Below, piece after piece: positions 7,863 through 16,141 of a stretch of DNA of 40,761 bases. The position numbers and the translations under genes are program-made. A model generated the notes under the pieces. That model did not search any database. It was not told the origin of the DNA and saw only the letters and a list, made by a program, of their open reading frames with translations. Position 1 is the stretch's first letter. Each line of letters starts with the position of its first letter. This DNA is from Caryophanales bacterium UBA5364 (lineage in GTDB: Bacteria; Bacillota_I; Bacilli_A; RF39; UBA660). The stretch lies in contig DHPM01000001.1 of NCBI GenBank assembly GCA_002410935.1, positions 21,325-62,085 on the forward strand, in the 5' to 3' direction.

Positions 7863-9896
7863 ATGAAAAATAAGAAATGGATAGTTATTGGTTCAATAAC
7901 TATTTTAATCCTTATCTCAGCTATAGGCATGTTTATATTAACCCGGAAAGATACTGATACAACACTAACTATTCTAGAAAAAAAGTGGATTGAAAATAAT
8001 AAAAATACTGTTATTGATTTAGGTATTTTAAATAATATTGCCCTTTTAAACTATGAAGGTGAAGGCATATTTTTTGATTTTCTAGAAAGTTTAGAAGATG
8101 ATACAGAGTTATCTTTTAATAAAGTATCATATAATTTAGGAGAAAATATTAAAACAGAATATGCTTTAAGACTAGTTGATAAAATAGACAAGAATAGTAT
8201 TTTAATCTATAGTGATAATTATGCTGTTTTAACAAAAGATAAATTTAAATATAGTAATTTAAAAGAATTAAAGGAATTAACGATAGGCGTTTTAAATGAT
8301 ACATTAGATAATGTTAATACTTATTTAGATGGTAATCTTACTTTAAAAACATTTGATAGTAATGAATTATTGTTAGCTGAAATAAGTAAAGAAGAACCAA
8401 CTGTAGATGCCATTATTTTACCTAAATTAGTTTATTTAAATAATTATAATCCTAATATGCCTTTATATATTGCCTATAATATTACAGAAATAAGAGATAA
8501 TTATGTATTATCTTTAGGTAAGAATGATAAGTTAAATGATATTTTAACTAAATATTATCAAAAATGGAATGAAGAAAAATATAATAATTCATATAACTTG
8601 CATTTATCAAACTCTTATTTTATAGCAAATGAAATAGATGAACAAACAAGAGTAAAATTTAGAAGTAAGAGATATGTGTATGGTTATCTTGATAATTTAC
8701 CATATGACACCGTTATAAATGGTGAAAATATTGGTATTAATTATAGTTTAATCAATAAATTTGCTGAAATAAGTAATATTGAAGTTATTTATAAAGAATA
8801 TGATTCTTATACTAAATTACTAAAAGAATTTAATGCTAATAATATTGATTTCTATTTTGATCACTATAAAGATAGTAAATATATGATGGATGTTTATAAA
8901 ACTGTTTCCCCATATGAAGAAAAAGCTGTTGTTGTATCATCACTGGATGAAAAAACAGTTATTAATTCTATTAATTCTTTAAATGGTAAAACAGTATCTG
9001 TTTTAAAAAACAGTCAAATTGCTGAATTTTTAAAGAAAAAAAATATTAAAGTTAAAGAATATCCTAATATGCCTAAAATGTTAGAAGAAAAAAATAACAT
9101 CTTAGTTATTAATGCTGAAGTATTTAATTATTATATATATAAGGAACTTGAAAAATATAAAATTGATTATTCATTTAATCTAAATACTGATTATGGATTT
9201 GTTATTAGAGATATTAAGAATAATGAATTATTTGAAAACTATTTTAATTTTTATTTAGGATTTATGGTTGAAAAGAATATGATTAATGAAGGTTATAAGC
9301 AAATATTATCGGTAACTTCGGGTAATATAATATTGAAAAACTTAACCTTATCAGCTACTATAATTTTAATTATAGGAGTAATTGCTCTAGTTGCGTATAA
9401 CTTTAGACCAACTAAAAAGAAGAATACTACTTTAACTAAAGAAGATAAATTAAAATATGTTGATATGCTTACTTCTTTAAAAAATCGTAATTATCTAAAT
9501 GATAATATTGAGAAGTGGGATGATAGTGAAGTTTACCCACAAACTATTATTATAATTGATTTAAACAATATTGCTTATATTAATGATAATTATGGTCATC
9601 GTGAAGGGGACAACGTTATTAAAGAAGCCGCTAATAAGTTAATTACTAATCAAATACCAAATAGTGATATTATTAGAACGAATGGTAATGAATTCTTAGT
9701 TTATTTAGTTGAATATGACGAAAAACAAGTAATCGCATATATTCGTAAATTAAATAAAGAATTTAAGGAATTAGCTCATGGTTTTGGAGCTGCAATAGGA
9801 TATAGTATGATAAATGATCAAATCAAAACAATTGATGATGCGATCAATGAAGCAACTCTTGATATGAGAGTAAATAAAGAAGAACTTAATAATTAA
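7863..9896 (+). CDS. Membrane sensor: duplicated solute-binding-like domain with degenerate GGDEF domain
   Basis: 677 aa. Seen: an N-terminal membrane anchor (8-27), two successive extracytoplasmic segments resembling periplasmic solute-binding (SBP_bac_3) modules (about 35-260 and 270-485), a second membrane helix (about 500-525) and a cytoplasmic GGDEF domain (about 540-677). The GGDEF fold is recognisable by DMLTSLKNRNYL, IIIDLN and INDNYGHREGD, but the signature loop reads NGNEF at 607-611 instead of GGDEF, and the upstream RxxD inhibitory-site pattern is absent. Diguanylate cyclase activity is therefore doubtful; a signalling or nucleotide-binding role is possible. ATG at 7863 has AAGGTGGT 4 bases upstream; the longer frame from 7830 overlaps the previous gene and lacks a site. 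Confidence 0.8.
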   Translation: MKNKKWIVIGSITILILISAIGMFILTRKDTDTTLTILEKKWIENNKNTVIDLGILNNIALLNYEGEGIFFDFLESLEDDTELSFNKVSYNLGENIKTEYALRLVDKIDKNSILIYSDNYAVLTKDKFKYSNLKELKELTIGVLNDTLDNVNTYLDGNLTLKTFDSNELLLAEISKEEPTVDAIILPKLVYLNNYNPNMPLYIAYNITEIRDNYVLSLGKNDKLNDILTKYYQKWNEEKYNNSYNLHLSNSYFIANEIDEQTRVKFRSKRYVYGYLDNLPYDTVINGENIGINYSLINKFAEISNIEVIYKEYDSYTKLLKEFNANNIDFYFDHYKDSKYMMDVYKTVSPYEEKAVVVSSLDEKTVINSINSLNGKTVSVLKNSQIAEFLKKKNIKVKEYPNMPKMLEEKNNILVINAEVFNYYIYKELEKYKIDYSFNLNTDYGFVIRDIKNNELFENYFNFYLGFMVEKNMINEGYKQILSVTSGNIILKNLTLSATIILIIGVIALVAYNFRPTKKKNTTLTKEDKLKYVDMLTSLKNRNYLNDNIEKWDDSEVYPQTIIIIDLNNIAYINDNYGHREGDNVIKEAANKLITNQIPNSDIIRTNGNEFLVYLVEYDEKQVIAYIRKLNKEFKELAHGFGAAIGYSMINDQIKTIDDAINEATLDMRVNKEELNN

Positions 9897-9922
9897 GCAA
9901 AGATATCTTCTTTGCTTTTTTT
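9895..9922 (+). terminator. Terminator after the GGDEF-domain gene
   Basis: Nine-base stem AAGCAAAGA / TCTTTGCTT, loop TATCT, then a T run. The stop codon is at its 5' edge. Confidence 0.85.
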
Positions 9923-9934
9923 AAGAGGTGAATT

Positions 9935-10765
9935 ATGAAAGAAGTTAAAAAATTATTAAAACGATTAGTTAAAACAATAAAAAAGCCAGAGATGAGAATT
10001 CTTCCTGGTCAATTAGCATATTTTTTAGTTTTATCAATTATTCCTATTATTACCTTATTTGCTTTTATGGGATCATTTTTTGATATATCAGTAAATAATC
10101 TTACACCATTATTAAAGGAAACAATACCTAAAGGTGTATATGATTTATTACTTCCTTTCTTTACAGGACAAGGATTAAACATCAATACTGGGTTTTCAAT
10201 GGTTATTGGATTTCTAGTAGCCTCTAATGGTGCTCATTCAATTATTGTAACTTCTAATATATTATATAAGATTGAAAATCATGATTATTTAAAATCAAGA
10301 GTTAAAGCTTTCTTTTTAACATTTATTCTTATTTCTTTATTTGTTTTTATAATTGTTGGATTAGCGTTTGGAAATGTTATTTTAAAAACAATTTTAGATA
10401 TGGTTTTTACAGAGACGATTGCTATTCAAATTTATACCATCTTTGTTTATTTAAAGTGGCTAATTGCTTTAATTGTTATTTTCTTGATGATAAAGTTAAT
10501 CTATACTTTAGCACCTGACTCTAGAATTCCTAGTAAATATGTTAATATAGGTGCAGCATTTGCTACTTTAGGATTAATCTTTGTAACATCTATTTATTCC
10601 TTTTATGCTAATAATATTGCCAACTATAATATCTTTTATGGTAATTTAGCTAATATTATTATTTTAATGATTTGGGTATATTCATTAGCGTATGTTATTG
10701 TTATTGGAATTGCCTTAAATACCGAATATTATCATTTGGAAAATAATACTAATAATAAAAAGTAA
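9935..10765 (+). CDS. YihY/BrkB-family membrane protein
   Basis: 276 aa polytopic inner-membrane protein with about six hydrophobic segments. Seen: the family's N-terminal LPGQLAYFLVLSIIPIITL and the later ASNGAHSIIVTSN. The family was once called ribonuclease BN, but that assignment was withdrawn and the function is unsettled. AAGAGGTG lies 6 bases before the ATG, just after the preceding terminator. I see no separate promoter, so it may depend on read-through. The stop codon is directly followed by the possible structured RNA. Confidence 0.85.
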   Translation: MKEVKKLLKRLVKTIKKPEMRILPGQLAYFLVLSIIPIITLFAFMGSFFDISVNNLTPLLKETIPKGVYDLLLPFFTGQGLNINTGFSMVIGFLVASNGAHSIIVTSNILYKIENHDYLKSRVKAFFLTFILISLFVFIIVGLAFGNVILKTILDMVFTETIAIQIYTIFVYLKWLIALIVIFLMIKLIYTLAPDSRIPSKYVNIGAAFATLGLIFVTSIYSFYANNIANYNIFYGNLANIIILMIWVYSLAYVIVIGIALNTEYYHLENNTNNKK

Positions 10766-10884
10766 ATGTAGGGTAATAATAGTAGGGAATACATATATTT
10801 TTACCGATATGTGTTCGATATAGACTACATAAGGTAAAAGGAAAGCTATGTTAAAATAGTAAAACGGTGAAAAACCGTTTTTTG
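10766..10884 (+). ncRNA. Possible structured RNA or structured 3' UTR with pseudoknot potential
   Basis: Between yihY and the lon promoter lies a 119-base stretch with nested complementarity. ATGTAG (10766-10771) can pair with CTACAT (10825-10830). Inside, ATACATAT (10789-10796) pairs with ATATGTGT (10807-10814) to give an 8-bp hairpin. The loop of that hairpin contains TTTTACC, which can pair with GGTAAAA at 10833-10839 or with GGTAA at 10772-10776. It ends in a strong terminator (AAAACGGT / ACCGTTTT, 10861-10884). I do not recognise a known riboswitch class. It could be a small RNA, a regulatory 3' end of yihY, or chance pairing in AT-rich DNA. Confidence 0.3.
10861..10884 (+). terminator. 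Terminator upstream of lon
   Basis: AAAACGGT / ACCGTTTT stem with GAAAA loop, followed by T residues. Confidence 0.85.
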
Positions 10885-10899
10885 TTTTGTAATAAAGTG

Positions 10900-10928
10900 T
10901 GGACTTTTTTGTCTTTTTGTATTATAAT
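10900..10928 (+). promoter_or_regulatory. Promoter of lon
   Basis: TGGACT, 17-base spacer, TATAAT. No CIRCE inverted repeat or CtsR-type direct heptad repeat was seen, so heat-shock control is not evident. Confidence 0.6.
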
Positions 10929-10957
10929 AAAAAACAATTTTATTAGGAGGTGTTAAC

Positions 10958-13288
10958 TTGATCAAAACAAACTTACCAGTCATCCTATTAAGGGGAATTG
11001 TGTTGCTACCTAATAATGAAATTCGTTTAGAATTTGATAGTGAAACCAATAAAAATATTATTGATGTAGCTGAACTTTTTCATGAAAATAACATTTTAGT
11101 TGTCAGTAGTAAAAATTCATTTGAAGAAAAACCTGACATCGATGAATTACCAAAAATAGGAGTTATGTCAAAAATAACTCACAAAATAGAATTACCAAAT
11201 GGGAAAACCAGAATAATTATTAGTGGTGTTTCTCGTGTTAGTGTTTATGAATATTTAAACCTTAATCGAACTTCTGAAGTAATTGAAGCAATTATTGCTA
11301 CTTTGCCTAATGATGATATCGATGAAAAAGAAGCAACTGCTTTAATCAGAAAAATATATCGTGAATTAGAAAGTTATATTAAGAGTGTACCTTATATTAG
11401 TAATAGTATCTTATCACAGATTAATAATATAGGTGATTTATCTAAAATGACAGATATCATCGCACCTAATTTGCCGATATCATTTAGTCGTTTACATGAA
11501 TACTTAAATGAAACAATGGTTGTTATGCGTGCTCGTATGATTTTAGAAGATATCTATAAAGAAAAAGAGTTATTTGCTATTGAAAATAAACTTGATATTG
11601 AAGTAAGAAAAGAAATAGATCATAATCAGAAAGATTATATTTTACGAGAAAAAATAAAAAAGATTAAAGAAGAATTAGGTGATACTTCATTAAAAGAAGA
11701 TGAAGTTGAAACTTTAAGAAATAGAATTGGTGATTTAGCTGCCCCTAAACATATTAAAGAACGTTTAGAGCAAGAATTAAGACGATATGAAAGTCTATCT
11801 TCAATGTCACCAGAAACCAATGTTGTTAGAAACTATATCGAATGGTTACTTGATTTACCATGGAATATCTATACTGAAGATAATAATGATTTAAATGGTG
11901 TACGAGAAAAATTAGATGCATCACATTACGGAATAGATAAAGTTAAAACAAGAATTATTGAATATTTAGCTGTTAAGCAAATGACGGATAGTCTAAAGAG
12001 CCCTATTATTTGTTTAGTTGGTCCCCCAGGTGTAGGTAAAACTTCACTAGCGATTAGTATTGCGAATGCTATTGACCGAAACTTTGTTAAAATATCAGTA
12101 GGTGGGGTTAATGATGAGTCAGAAATAGTTGGTCATAGACGAACTTATTTAGGTGCTAATCCTGGTCGTATTATTCAATCAATGAAGAAAGCTAAAAGTA
12201 GTAACCCATTATTTCTAATTGATGAAATTGATAAGATGACTAAAGATTATAAGGGAGACCCTTCTAGTGCTTTATTAGAAGTATTAGATCCAGAACAAAA
12301 TAAATATTTTAGTGATAACTATATTGAAGAAGAATACGATTTATCCAATGTCATGTTTATTGCTACGGCTAATTACATCGAAGATATTCCAGAACCATTA
12401 AAAGATAGACTTGAAATAATTCAATTATCAGGTTATACTGAATTAGAGAAGCTAGATATAGCAAAAAAACATTTAATACCTAAAATATGTGATGATCATG
12501 GCTTAAATAAAGACCAATTACACTTTGATGATAAAGCTATTTTAGCGATTGTTAGACACTATACCAAAGAAGCTGGTGTTAGAGAATTAGAACGACAAAT
12601 TGCTAATATTATTCGTAAAATTGTAACATCAATGGTTGTCAATAATTTAAAAATAAATAGTTTGAATATAACACCAAATAATTTAGAACAATATTTAGGC
12701 AAAAAGAGATATCGTTTTTATAAACCAGAAAATAAATTTCAAGTAGGAGTCGTTAATGGATTAGCTTATACTTACTTTGGTGGCGATACCTTACCAATTG
12801 AAGTTAATTACTATAAAGGAAATGGTAATTTAGTATTAACTGGTTCACTTGGTGATATTATGAAGGAAAGTGCTCATATTGCTTTAAGTTATTTAAAATC
12901 AAATTATGAATACTATCATATCGAATATAATAAATTGATTGATAATGATATTCATATACATGTACCAGAAGGTGCTATTCCTAAAGATGGTCCTAGTGCA
13001 GGTATTGCTTTAACCACAGCATTAGTTAGTGCTTTTAGTAATTTAAAAGTAGATCGTAAAGTAGCCTTAACTGGTGAAATTACATTACGAGGTAATGTTC
13101 TACCAATTGGTGGATTAAAAGAAAAAAGTATTGGTGCTCATCGTAATGGAATTAAAAAGATTATTATACCATTTGATAACCTTAAAGATTTAGATGAGGT
13201 TCCAACTGAAATTAAAAATGATATTACCTATATACCTGTTAAAAACTATAAAGAAGTTATAAAATATATTGGAGTAGGTGTTAAATAA
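10958..13288 (+). CDS. lon: ATP-dependent Lon protease
   Basis: 776 aa, full length for LonA. Degrades misfolded and regulatory proteins as a cytoplasmic hexamer. Order seen: N-terminal LON substrate domain (about 1-195), coiled-coil linker, AAA+ module with Walker A GPPGVGKT at 355-362 and Walker B PLFLIDEIDKM, then the Ser-Lys protease domain with Ser680 in DGPSAGIAL and Lys723 in LKEKSIGAHRNG. The start is a TTG at 10958, chosen because a near-perfect AGGAGGTG sits 5 bases upstream. In B. subtilis lonA heads a block that includes spoVID, ysxE and valS; the same four are found in that order here. Its TAA stop overlaps the next ATG by one base. Confidence 0.96.
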   Translation: MIKTNLPVILLRGIVLLPNNEIRLEFDSETNKNIIDVAELFHENNILVVSSKNSFEEKPDIDELPKIGVMSKITHKIELPNGKTRIIISGVSRVSVYEYLNLNRTSEVIEAIIATLPNDDIDEKEATALIRKIYRELESYIKSVPYISNSILSQINNIGDLSKMTDIIAPNLPISFSRLHEYLNETMVVMRARMILEDIYKEKELFAIENKLDIEVRKEIDHNQKDYILREKIKKIKEELGDTSLKEDEVETLRNRIGDLAAPKHIKERLEQELRRYESLSSMSPETNVVRNYIEWLLDLPWNIYTEDNNDLNGVREKLDASHYGIDKVKTRIIEYLAVKQMTDSLKSPIICLVGPPGVGKTSLAISIANAIDRNFVKISVGGVNDESEIVGHRRTYLGANPGRIIQSMKKAKSSNPLFLIDEIDKMTKDYKGDPSSALLEVLDPEQNKYFSDNYIEEEYDLSNVMFIATANYIEDIPEPLKDRLEIIQLSGYTELEKLDIAKKHLIPKICDDHGLNKDQLHFDDKAILAIVRHYTKEAGVRELERQIANIIRKIVTSMVVNNLKINSLNITPNNLEQYLGKKRYRFYKPENKFQVGVVNGLAYTYFGGDTLPIEVNYYKGNGNLVLTGSLGDIMKESAHIALSYLKSNYEYYHIEYNKLIDNDIHIHVPEGAIPKDGPSAGIALTTALVSAFSNLKVDRKVALTGEITLRGNVLPIGGLKEKSIGAHRNGIKKIIIPFDNLKDLDEVPTEIKNDITYIPVKNYKEVIKYIGVGVK

Positions 13289-14049
13289 TGGAAGTAGATT
13301 ATCAAAAGGAACTGGATGCATATGTTCATTCAAAAATGATTCAATCAATGATGTTTTACAAAAATGTTTCAACTATATTGGAGCATCCTATATGGCAAGG
13401 AGATATTATGTCAGTTGATTTTCTTAAAGCGTTAAGAGATATAATCAAAACGAATAAGGAATATCAATTTATTGAGCCTTCAGCTAAGGACAATTTGCAT
13501 CGTATTATTAATCATATAAGATTTAACAATGAATATAGTACTAAAACCAAAAAAAGACTTTGTTATCATTTTTATAATGATTTAACGGTAACTTTAAATG
13601 GTAGTGGTTATGTTAATCAATATAAATATTATTTACAAGAATTAAATAAAAGATATGACAACAATAGAGTTACTATACAAATCTTAGATAAGTTATTTAT
13701 TCCGGCTGTTATTGAGCAATACAAAGATTCAATCTTTTCTTCAATAGCGACTGATTTTGGAGTTATTGTTAATCAATCAGAGGCAGTAGAGACAAATAGC
13801 TTTTATGAGCAAATTCTTCCTCTTTATGTTGTTAATAACGATTATATTGATAGTCTTAATGCGATTACTTGTGAATTTCCTTTTATATTAACTGATCCAA
13901 CATTCTTAGAGCGTACTTATGATGTTTTAAATCAAAATAAGGTCATACTAAAAGAACTTAAAGATGATGTAGAAGACGCAAGATTTTATAAAGATTTATC
14001 TAAAAGAAATAATAAAGTACTTAAAAAAGTAAATAGGCTTACTAAATAA
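13288..14049 (+). CDS. Protein of unknown function co-transcribed with lon
   Basis: 253 aa, soluble, Lys/Asn/Tyr-rich, predicted largely helical, with no signal peptide, membrane segment or motif that I recognise. The ATG overlaps the lon stop (TAATG), so it is almost certainly translated from the lon transcript; GGAG...GGTG lies about 9 bases upstream within lon. It is not YsxC, the GTPase that follows lonA in B. subtilis, because no P-loop is present. A role linked to Lon substrates is only a guess from position. Confidence 0.75.
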   Translation: MEVDYQKELDAYVHSKMIQSMMFYKNVSTILEHPIWQGDIMSVDFLKALRDIIKTNKEYQFIEPSAKDNLHRIINHIRFNNEYSTKTKKRLCYHFYNDLTVTLNGSGYVNQYKYYLQELNKRYDNNRVTIQILDKLFIPAVIEQYKDSIFSSIATDFGVIVNQSEAVETNSFYEQILPLYVVNNDYIDSLNAITCEFPFILTDPTFLERTYDVLNQNKVILKELKDDVEDARFYKDLSKRNNKVLKKVNRLTK

Positions 14050-14058
14050 TAATCATCA

Positions 14059-14077
14059 TTTTGACATATTTTGACAT
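14059..14077 (+). repeat. Tandem TTTTGACAT direct repeat upstream of the 72-aa gene
   Basis: Two copies of TTTTGACAT have a 10-base period, one helical turn, and are flanked by two copies of TAATCAT. They lie about 20-40 bases upstream of the -35 box of the 14144 gene, a position that would suit an operator or activator site. Confidence 0.45.
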
Positions 14078-14095
14078 TTGATAATCATTTTTTCA

Positions 14096-14124
14096 TTGTA
14101 AACTCATATTATCTATTATATAAT
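14096..14124 (+). promoter_or_regulatory. Promoter of the 72-aa gene
   Basis: TTGTAA, 17-base spacer, TATAAT; start codon 19 bases downstream. Confidence 0.65.
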
Positions 14125-14143
14125 GTAAAAGAGTGGTGATGGT

Positions 14144-14362
14144 ATGAAAGAAAATGGAAAGCGAACAAATAAATTAATTCTTCATGACTATTCCACCCAA
14201 ATTGAAATAAGTAGTTTTGATGAAGCATTTGTTTACTATGATTTAGCTAAACAATGTTTAAATAATAATGATAATATTGGGTATAATCATTACATACAAT
14301 TAGCTAAAATGTTACTATCGCAAAATAATAATAAAGAATTAAAAGATGAATTAAAAAGATAA
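14144..14362 (+). CDS. Small protein of unknown function (72 aa)
   Basis: 72 aa, soluble and probably helical in its second half (SFDEAFVYYDLAKQCLNN... and HYIQLAKMLLSQ, a TPR-like spacing but only one pair). GTGGTGAT gives a ribosome binding site. It has its own promoter, its own terminator and a possible upstream operator, so it is a monocistronic unit. Function not recognised. Confidence 0.7.
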   Translation: MKENGKRTNKLILHDYSTQIEISSFDEAFVYYDLAKQCLNNNDNIGYNHYIQLAKMLLSQNNNKELKDELKR

Positions 14363-14380
14363 TCATAATTATCTTTTTTT
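14353..14380 (+). terminator. Terminator overlapping the stop of the 72-aa gene
   Basis: 11-base stem AAAAAGATAAT / ATTATCTTTTT with loop CATA, then more T residues. The TAA stop is part of the 5' arm. Confidence 0.8.
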
Positions 14381-14384
14381 TTAA

Positions 14385-14390
14385 TATAAT
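14385..14390 (+). promoter_or_regulatory. -10 box of the spoVID-like gene
   Basis: TATAAT five bases after the preceding terminator and 24 bases before the ATG; weak -35. Confidence 0.5.
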
Positions 14391-14414
14391 TTATTGAAAG
14401 GATGGTAACATTGT

Positions 14415-15047
14415 ATGAATAAAATAGTTCCTTTTAAAAAAAATATTATTTTTAAAAGCAATTTATCAGAAATAACAAGTATTTCATTAGAACATAATTT
14501 ACATTTGGAACAAGAAAAGATTATTGGGGAGTTTATTATAAGTGGTGAATATAAGATGGTGGAAACTAGTACCAATACGGAAGTGTTTTCATTTAATTTA
14601 CCTTTCGAAGAAATGCTCGATGATTATAGACTAGATAAGGCTAAAATTGATATTGATGATTTTTATTATGAAATAATTAATAGTAACATTTTAAGAGTTA
14701 ATGTTGATGTCTTAGTTGATGGATTAGTAGAAAAGGAAGAAGAACCAATAATTGAAGAAGAACCAACCGTAGAAGAAGAATTAGTTGTTAAAGAAGAACG
14801 TCATAAACTGTGTGATACGGAAGATGAAGACTGTGATTATGAACCAGTTGATGTAAAATCACTCTTTGATACTTTAGATGGTAGTGAAGTATATTCTACT
14901 TATAAGGTTTGTATTGTTAGAGAAGAGGATACATTAGAAAGTATTATTGAAAGATATGATACATCTAGAGAAGAATTAGAACTATATAACGATTTAAATA
15001 GTATAAAATTAGGTGATAAAATAATCATCCCTAGTGCGCAAAATTAA
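14415..15047 (+). CDS. Small SpoVID-like protein with C-terminal LysM domain
   Basis: 210 aa. The N-terminus (about 1-105) resembles the SpoVID N-terminal domain: an FK...SEITSISLEHNL start, then IIGEFIISGEYKM, then ILRVNVDVLVDGLVE. A glutamate-rich linker (about 108-130) follows, then a C-terminal LysM motif (YKVCIVREEDTLESIIERYD ... LGDKIIIP). SpoVID of B. subtilis is about 575 aa and directs spore-coat encasement, so this is a miniature form with a shortened middle. The next gene is YsxE-like, as in B. subtilis spoVID-ysxE. It may be a relic or a working coat/wall protein if the organism sporulates. AAAGGATGG gives the ribosome binding site. The assignment rests on motif comparison from memory plus synteny. 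Confidence 0.65.
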   Translation: MNKIVPFKKNIIFKSNLSEITSISLEHNLHLEQEKIIGEFIISGEYKMVETSTNTEVFSFNLPFEEMLDDYRLDKAKIDIDDFYYEIINSNILRVNVDVLVDGLVEKEEEPIIEEEPTVEEELVVKEERHKLCDTEDEDCDYEPVDVKSLFDTLDGSEVYSTYKVCIVREEDTLESIIERYDTSREELELYNDLNSIKLGDKIIIPSAQN

Positions 15048-15930
15048 TCAGTTATTAAAAAGATATGAATTAAAACCACATCGTTACGAAAAGAATGGTA
15101 AAGTCACCTATATTGATACCAATGAAGGCCGATTCGTTATTAAGGATAATAAACATAAAGATGATATATATAACTATTTAGATTCTCGTAGTTTTGATTA
15201 TTACCCTAAAATGCTTAATGATATAAATGATGATTATGAAATACGTGAATATGTTGAGGAAATTGATATTCCGAGGGAACAAAAAGTAATTGATTTAATT
15301 GATTTAACAGCTCTATTACATAATAAGACAACACATTATAAAGAAGTCGATATTGCTGATTATAAGCAAATATATGAAGATATTAATAATAATATTGCTT
15401 ATTTAAACAGTTATTATAGTGATTTAATTACTTTAATTGAAACAAAGGTTTATATGAGTCCTAGTGAGTATTTATTAGCCCGTAATATTTCTAAGATATT
15501 TGCTGCTTTAGCTTTTTCTAAAAAAGAGATTGAAGAATGGTATGAATTAATTAAAGATAAAAAAAAGAAACGGTATGTCGTTCTTCATAATAATTTAAAA
15601 TTAGATCATTTTTTAGAAAACAAGAATTCATATTTAATAAATTGGGATAAATCAAAAATTGATATTCCCATTTTCGATTTATATAAGTTATATCGTAATC
15701 ATTGTTTAGATTTTGATTTTGAAGAAATATTAAAAAGATATGAGAATAGTTATCCATTAGCAGAAGACGAGCGAAAATTATTCTTTATCTTGATCACTTT
15801 ACCAGATATAATTAAGTTTGATGATACGGAATACAATATGACAAAAAAAATAAGTAAAGAAATAGATAAACTATATAAAACCGAAATATTACTTACGCCA
15901 TATTGTTTTAATAAAGAATCCAGTAACTAG
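15034..15930 (+). CDS. YsxE/CotS-family degenerate aminoglycoside-phosphotransferase-like protein
   Basis: 298 aa with the choline-kinase/APH fold of the spore-coat CotS-YsxE-YutH family. Seen: a GRFVIKD-like beta strand with the lysine, REYVEE hinge, a catalytic-loop equivalent VVLHNNLKLDHFL where the usual HGD is HNN, and INWDKSKIDIPIFDLY at the second metal motif. The loop suggests weak or no kinase activity, which may be common in YsxE relatives. The start is a GTG inside the spoVID-like gene (14-base overlap) with no good ribosome binding site, so translation is probably coupled. Identification is strengthened by position between spoVID-like and valS. Confidence 0.62.
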   Translation: MRKINQLLKRYELKPHRYEKNGKVTYIDTNEGRFVIKDNKHKDDIYNYLDSRSFDYYPKMLNDINDDYEIREYVEEIDIPREQKVIDLIDLTALLHNKTTHYKEVDIADYKQIYEDINNNIAYLNSYYSDLITLIETKVYMSPSEYLLARNISKIFAALAFSKKEIEEWYELIKDKKKKRYVVLHNNLKLDHFLENKNSYLINWDKSKIDIPIFDLYKLYRNHCLDFDFEEILKRYENSYPLAEDERKLFFILITLPDIIKFDDTEYNMTKKISKEIDKLYKTEILLTPYCFNKESSN

Positions 15931-16035
15931 AATAAAGGATAGAATACAAAAGAATTTAAAGTTGATAATAATAAAAATAATTAGAAATAGAGTAATCCAT
16001 TTACGATATTTAAGCCACCATTCATTATATGACAT
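15889..16035 (-). CDS. Possible 48-aa small membrane protein
   Basis: A minus-strand ATG at 16035 opens 48 codons beginning MSYNEWWLKYRKW, followed by a long hydrophobic stretch of one or two membrane segments and a basic end (KTIWRK). AGGTGAT lies about 4 bases upstream and a TATTAT -10-like box just beyond it, in the compact promoter style of the other genes here. It overlaps the 3' end of the ysxE-like gene by 42 bases. An amphipathic aromatic start, membrane core and basic tail make it a credible small membrane protein; the function is unknown. The rest of 15931-16141 contains only a terminator and promoter. Confidence 0.5.
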   Translation of the reverse strand: MSYNEWWLKYRKWITLFLIIFIIINFKFFCILSFILVTGFFIKTIWRK

Positions 16036-16083
16036 ATAATCACCTATAATAATCTATTCTTAAAACAAAATTACGAAAGTTAT

Positions 16084-16106
16084 AAACCACTATTTTGTGG
16101 TTTTTT
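16084..16106 (+). terminator. Terminator downstream of ysxE-like
   Basis: AAACCAC / GTGGTTT stem, loop TATTTT, T run. It lies about 150 bases after the ysxE-like stop. Confidence 0.75.
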
Positions 16107-16141
16107 GTCGTATTTTTTGGTAAAATAATAATGGTGATAAT

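Noticed and set aside
10885..10957. CIRCE or CtsR operator upstream of lon
   Set aside because: Neither the TTAGCACTC/GAGTGCTAA inverted repeat nor the GGTCAAA direct repeat is present.
10846..11049. Minus-strand ORF across the lon promoter
   Set aside because: It runs through a terminator, a promoter and the lon start, and its start codon has no ribosome site.
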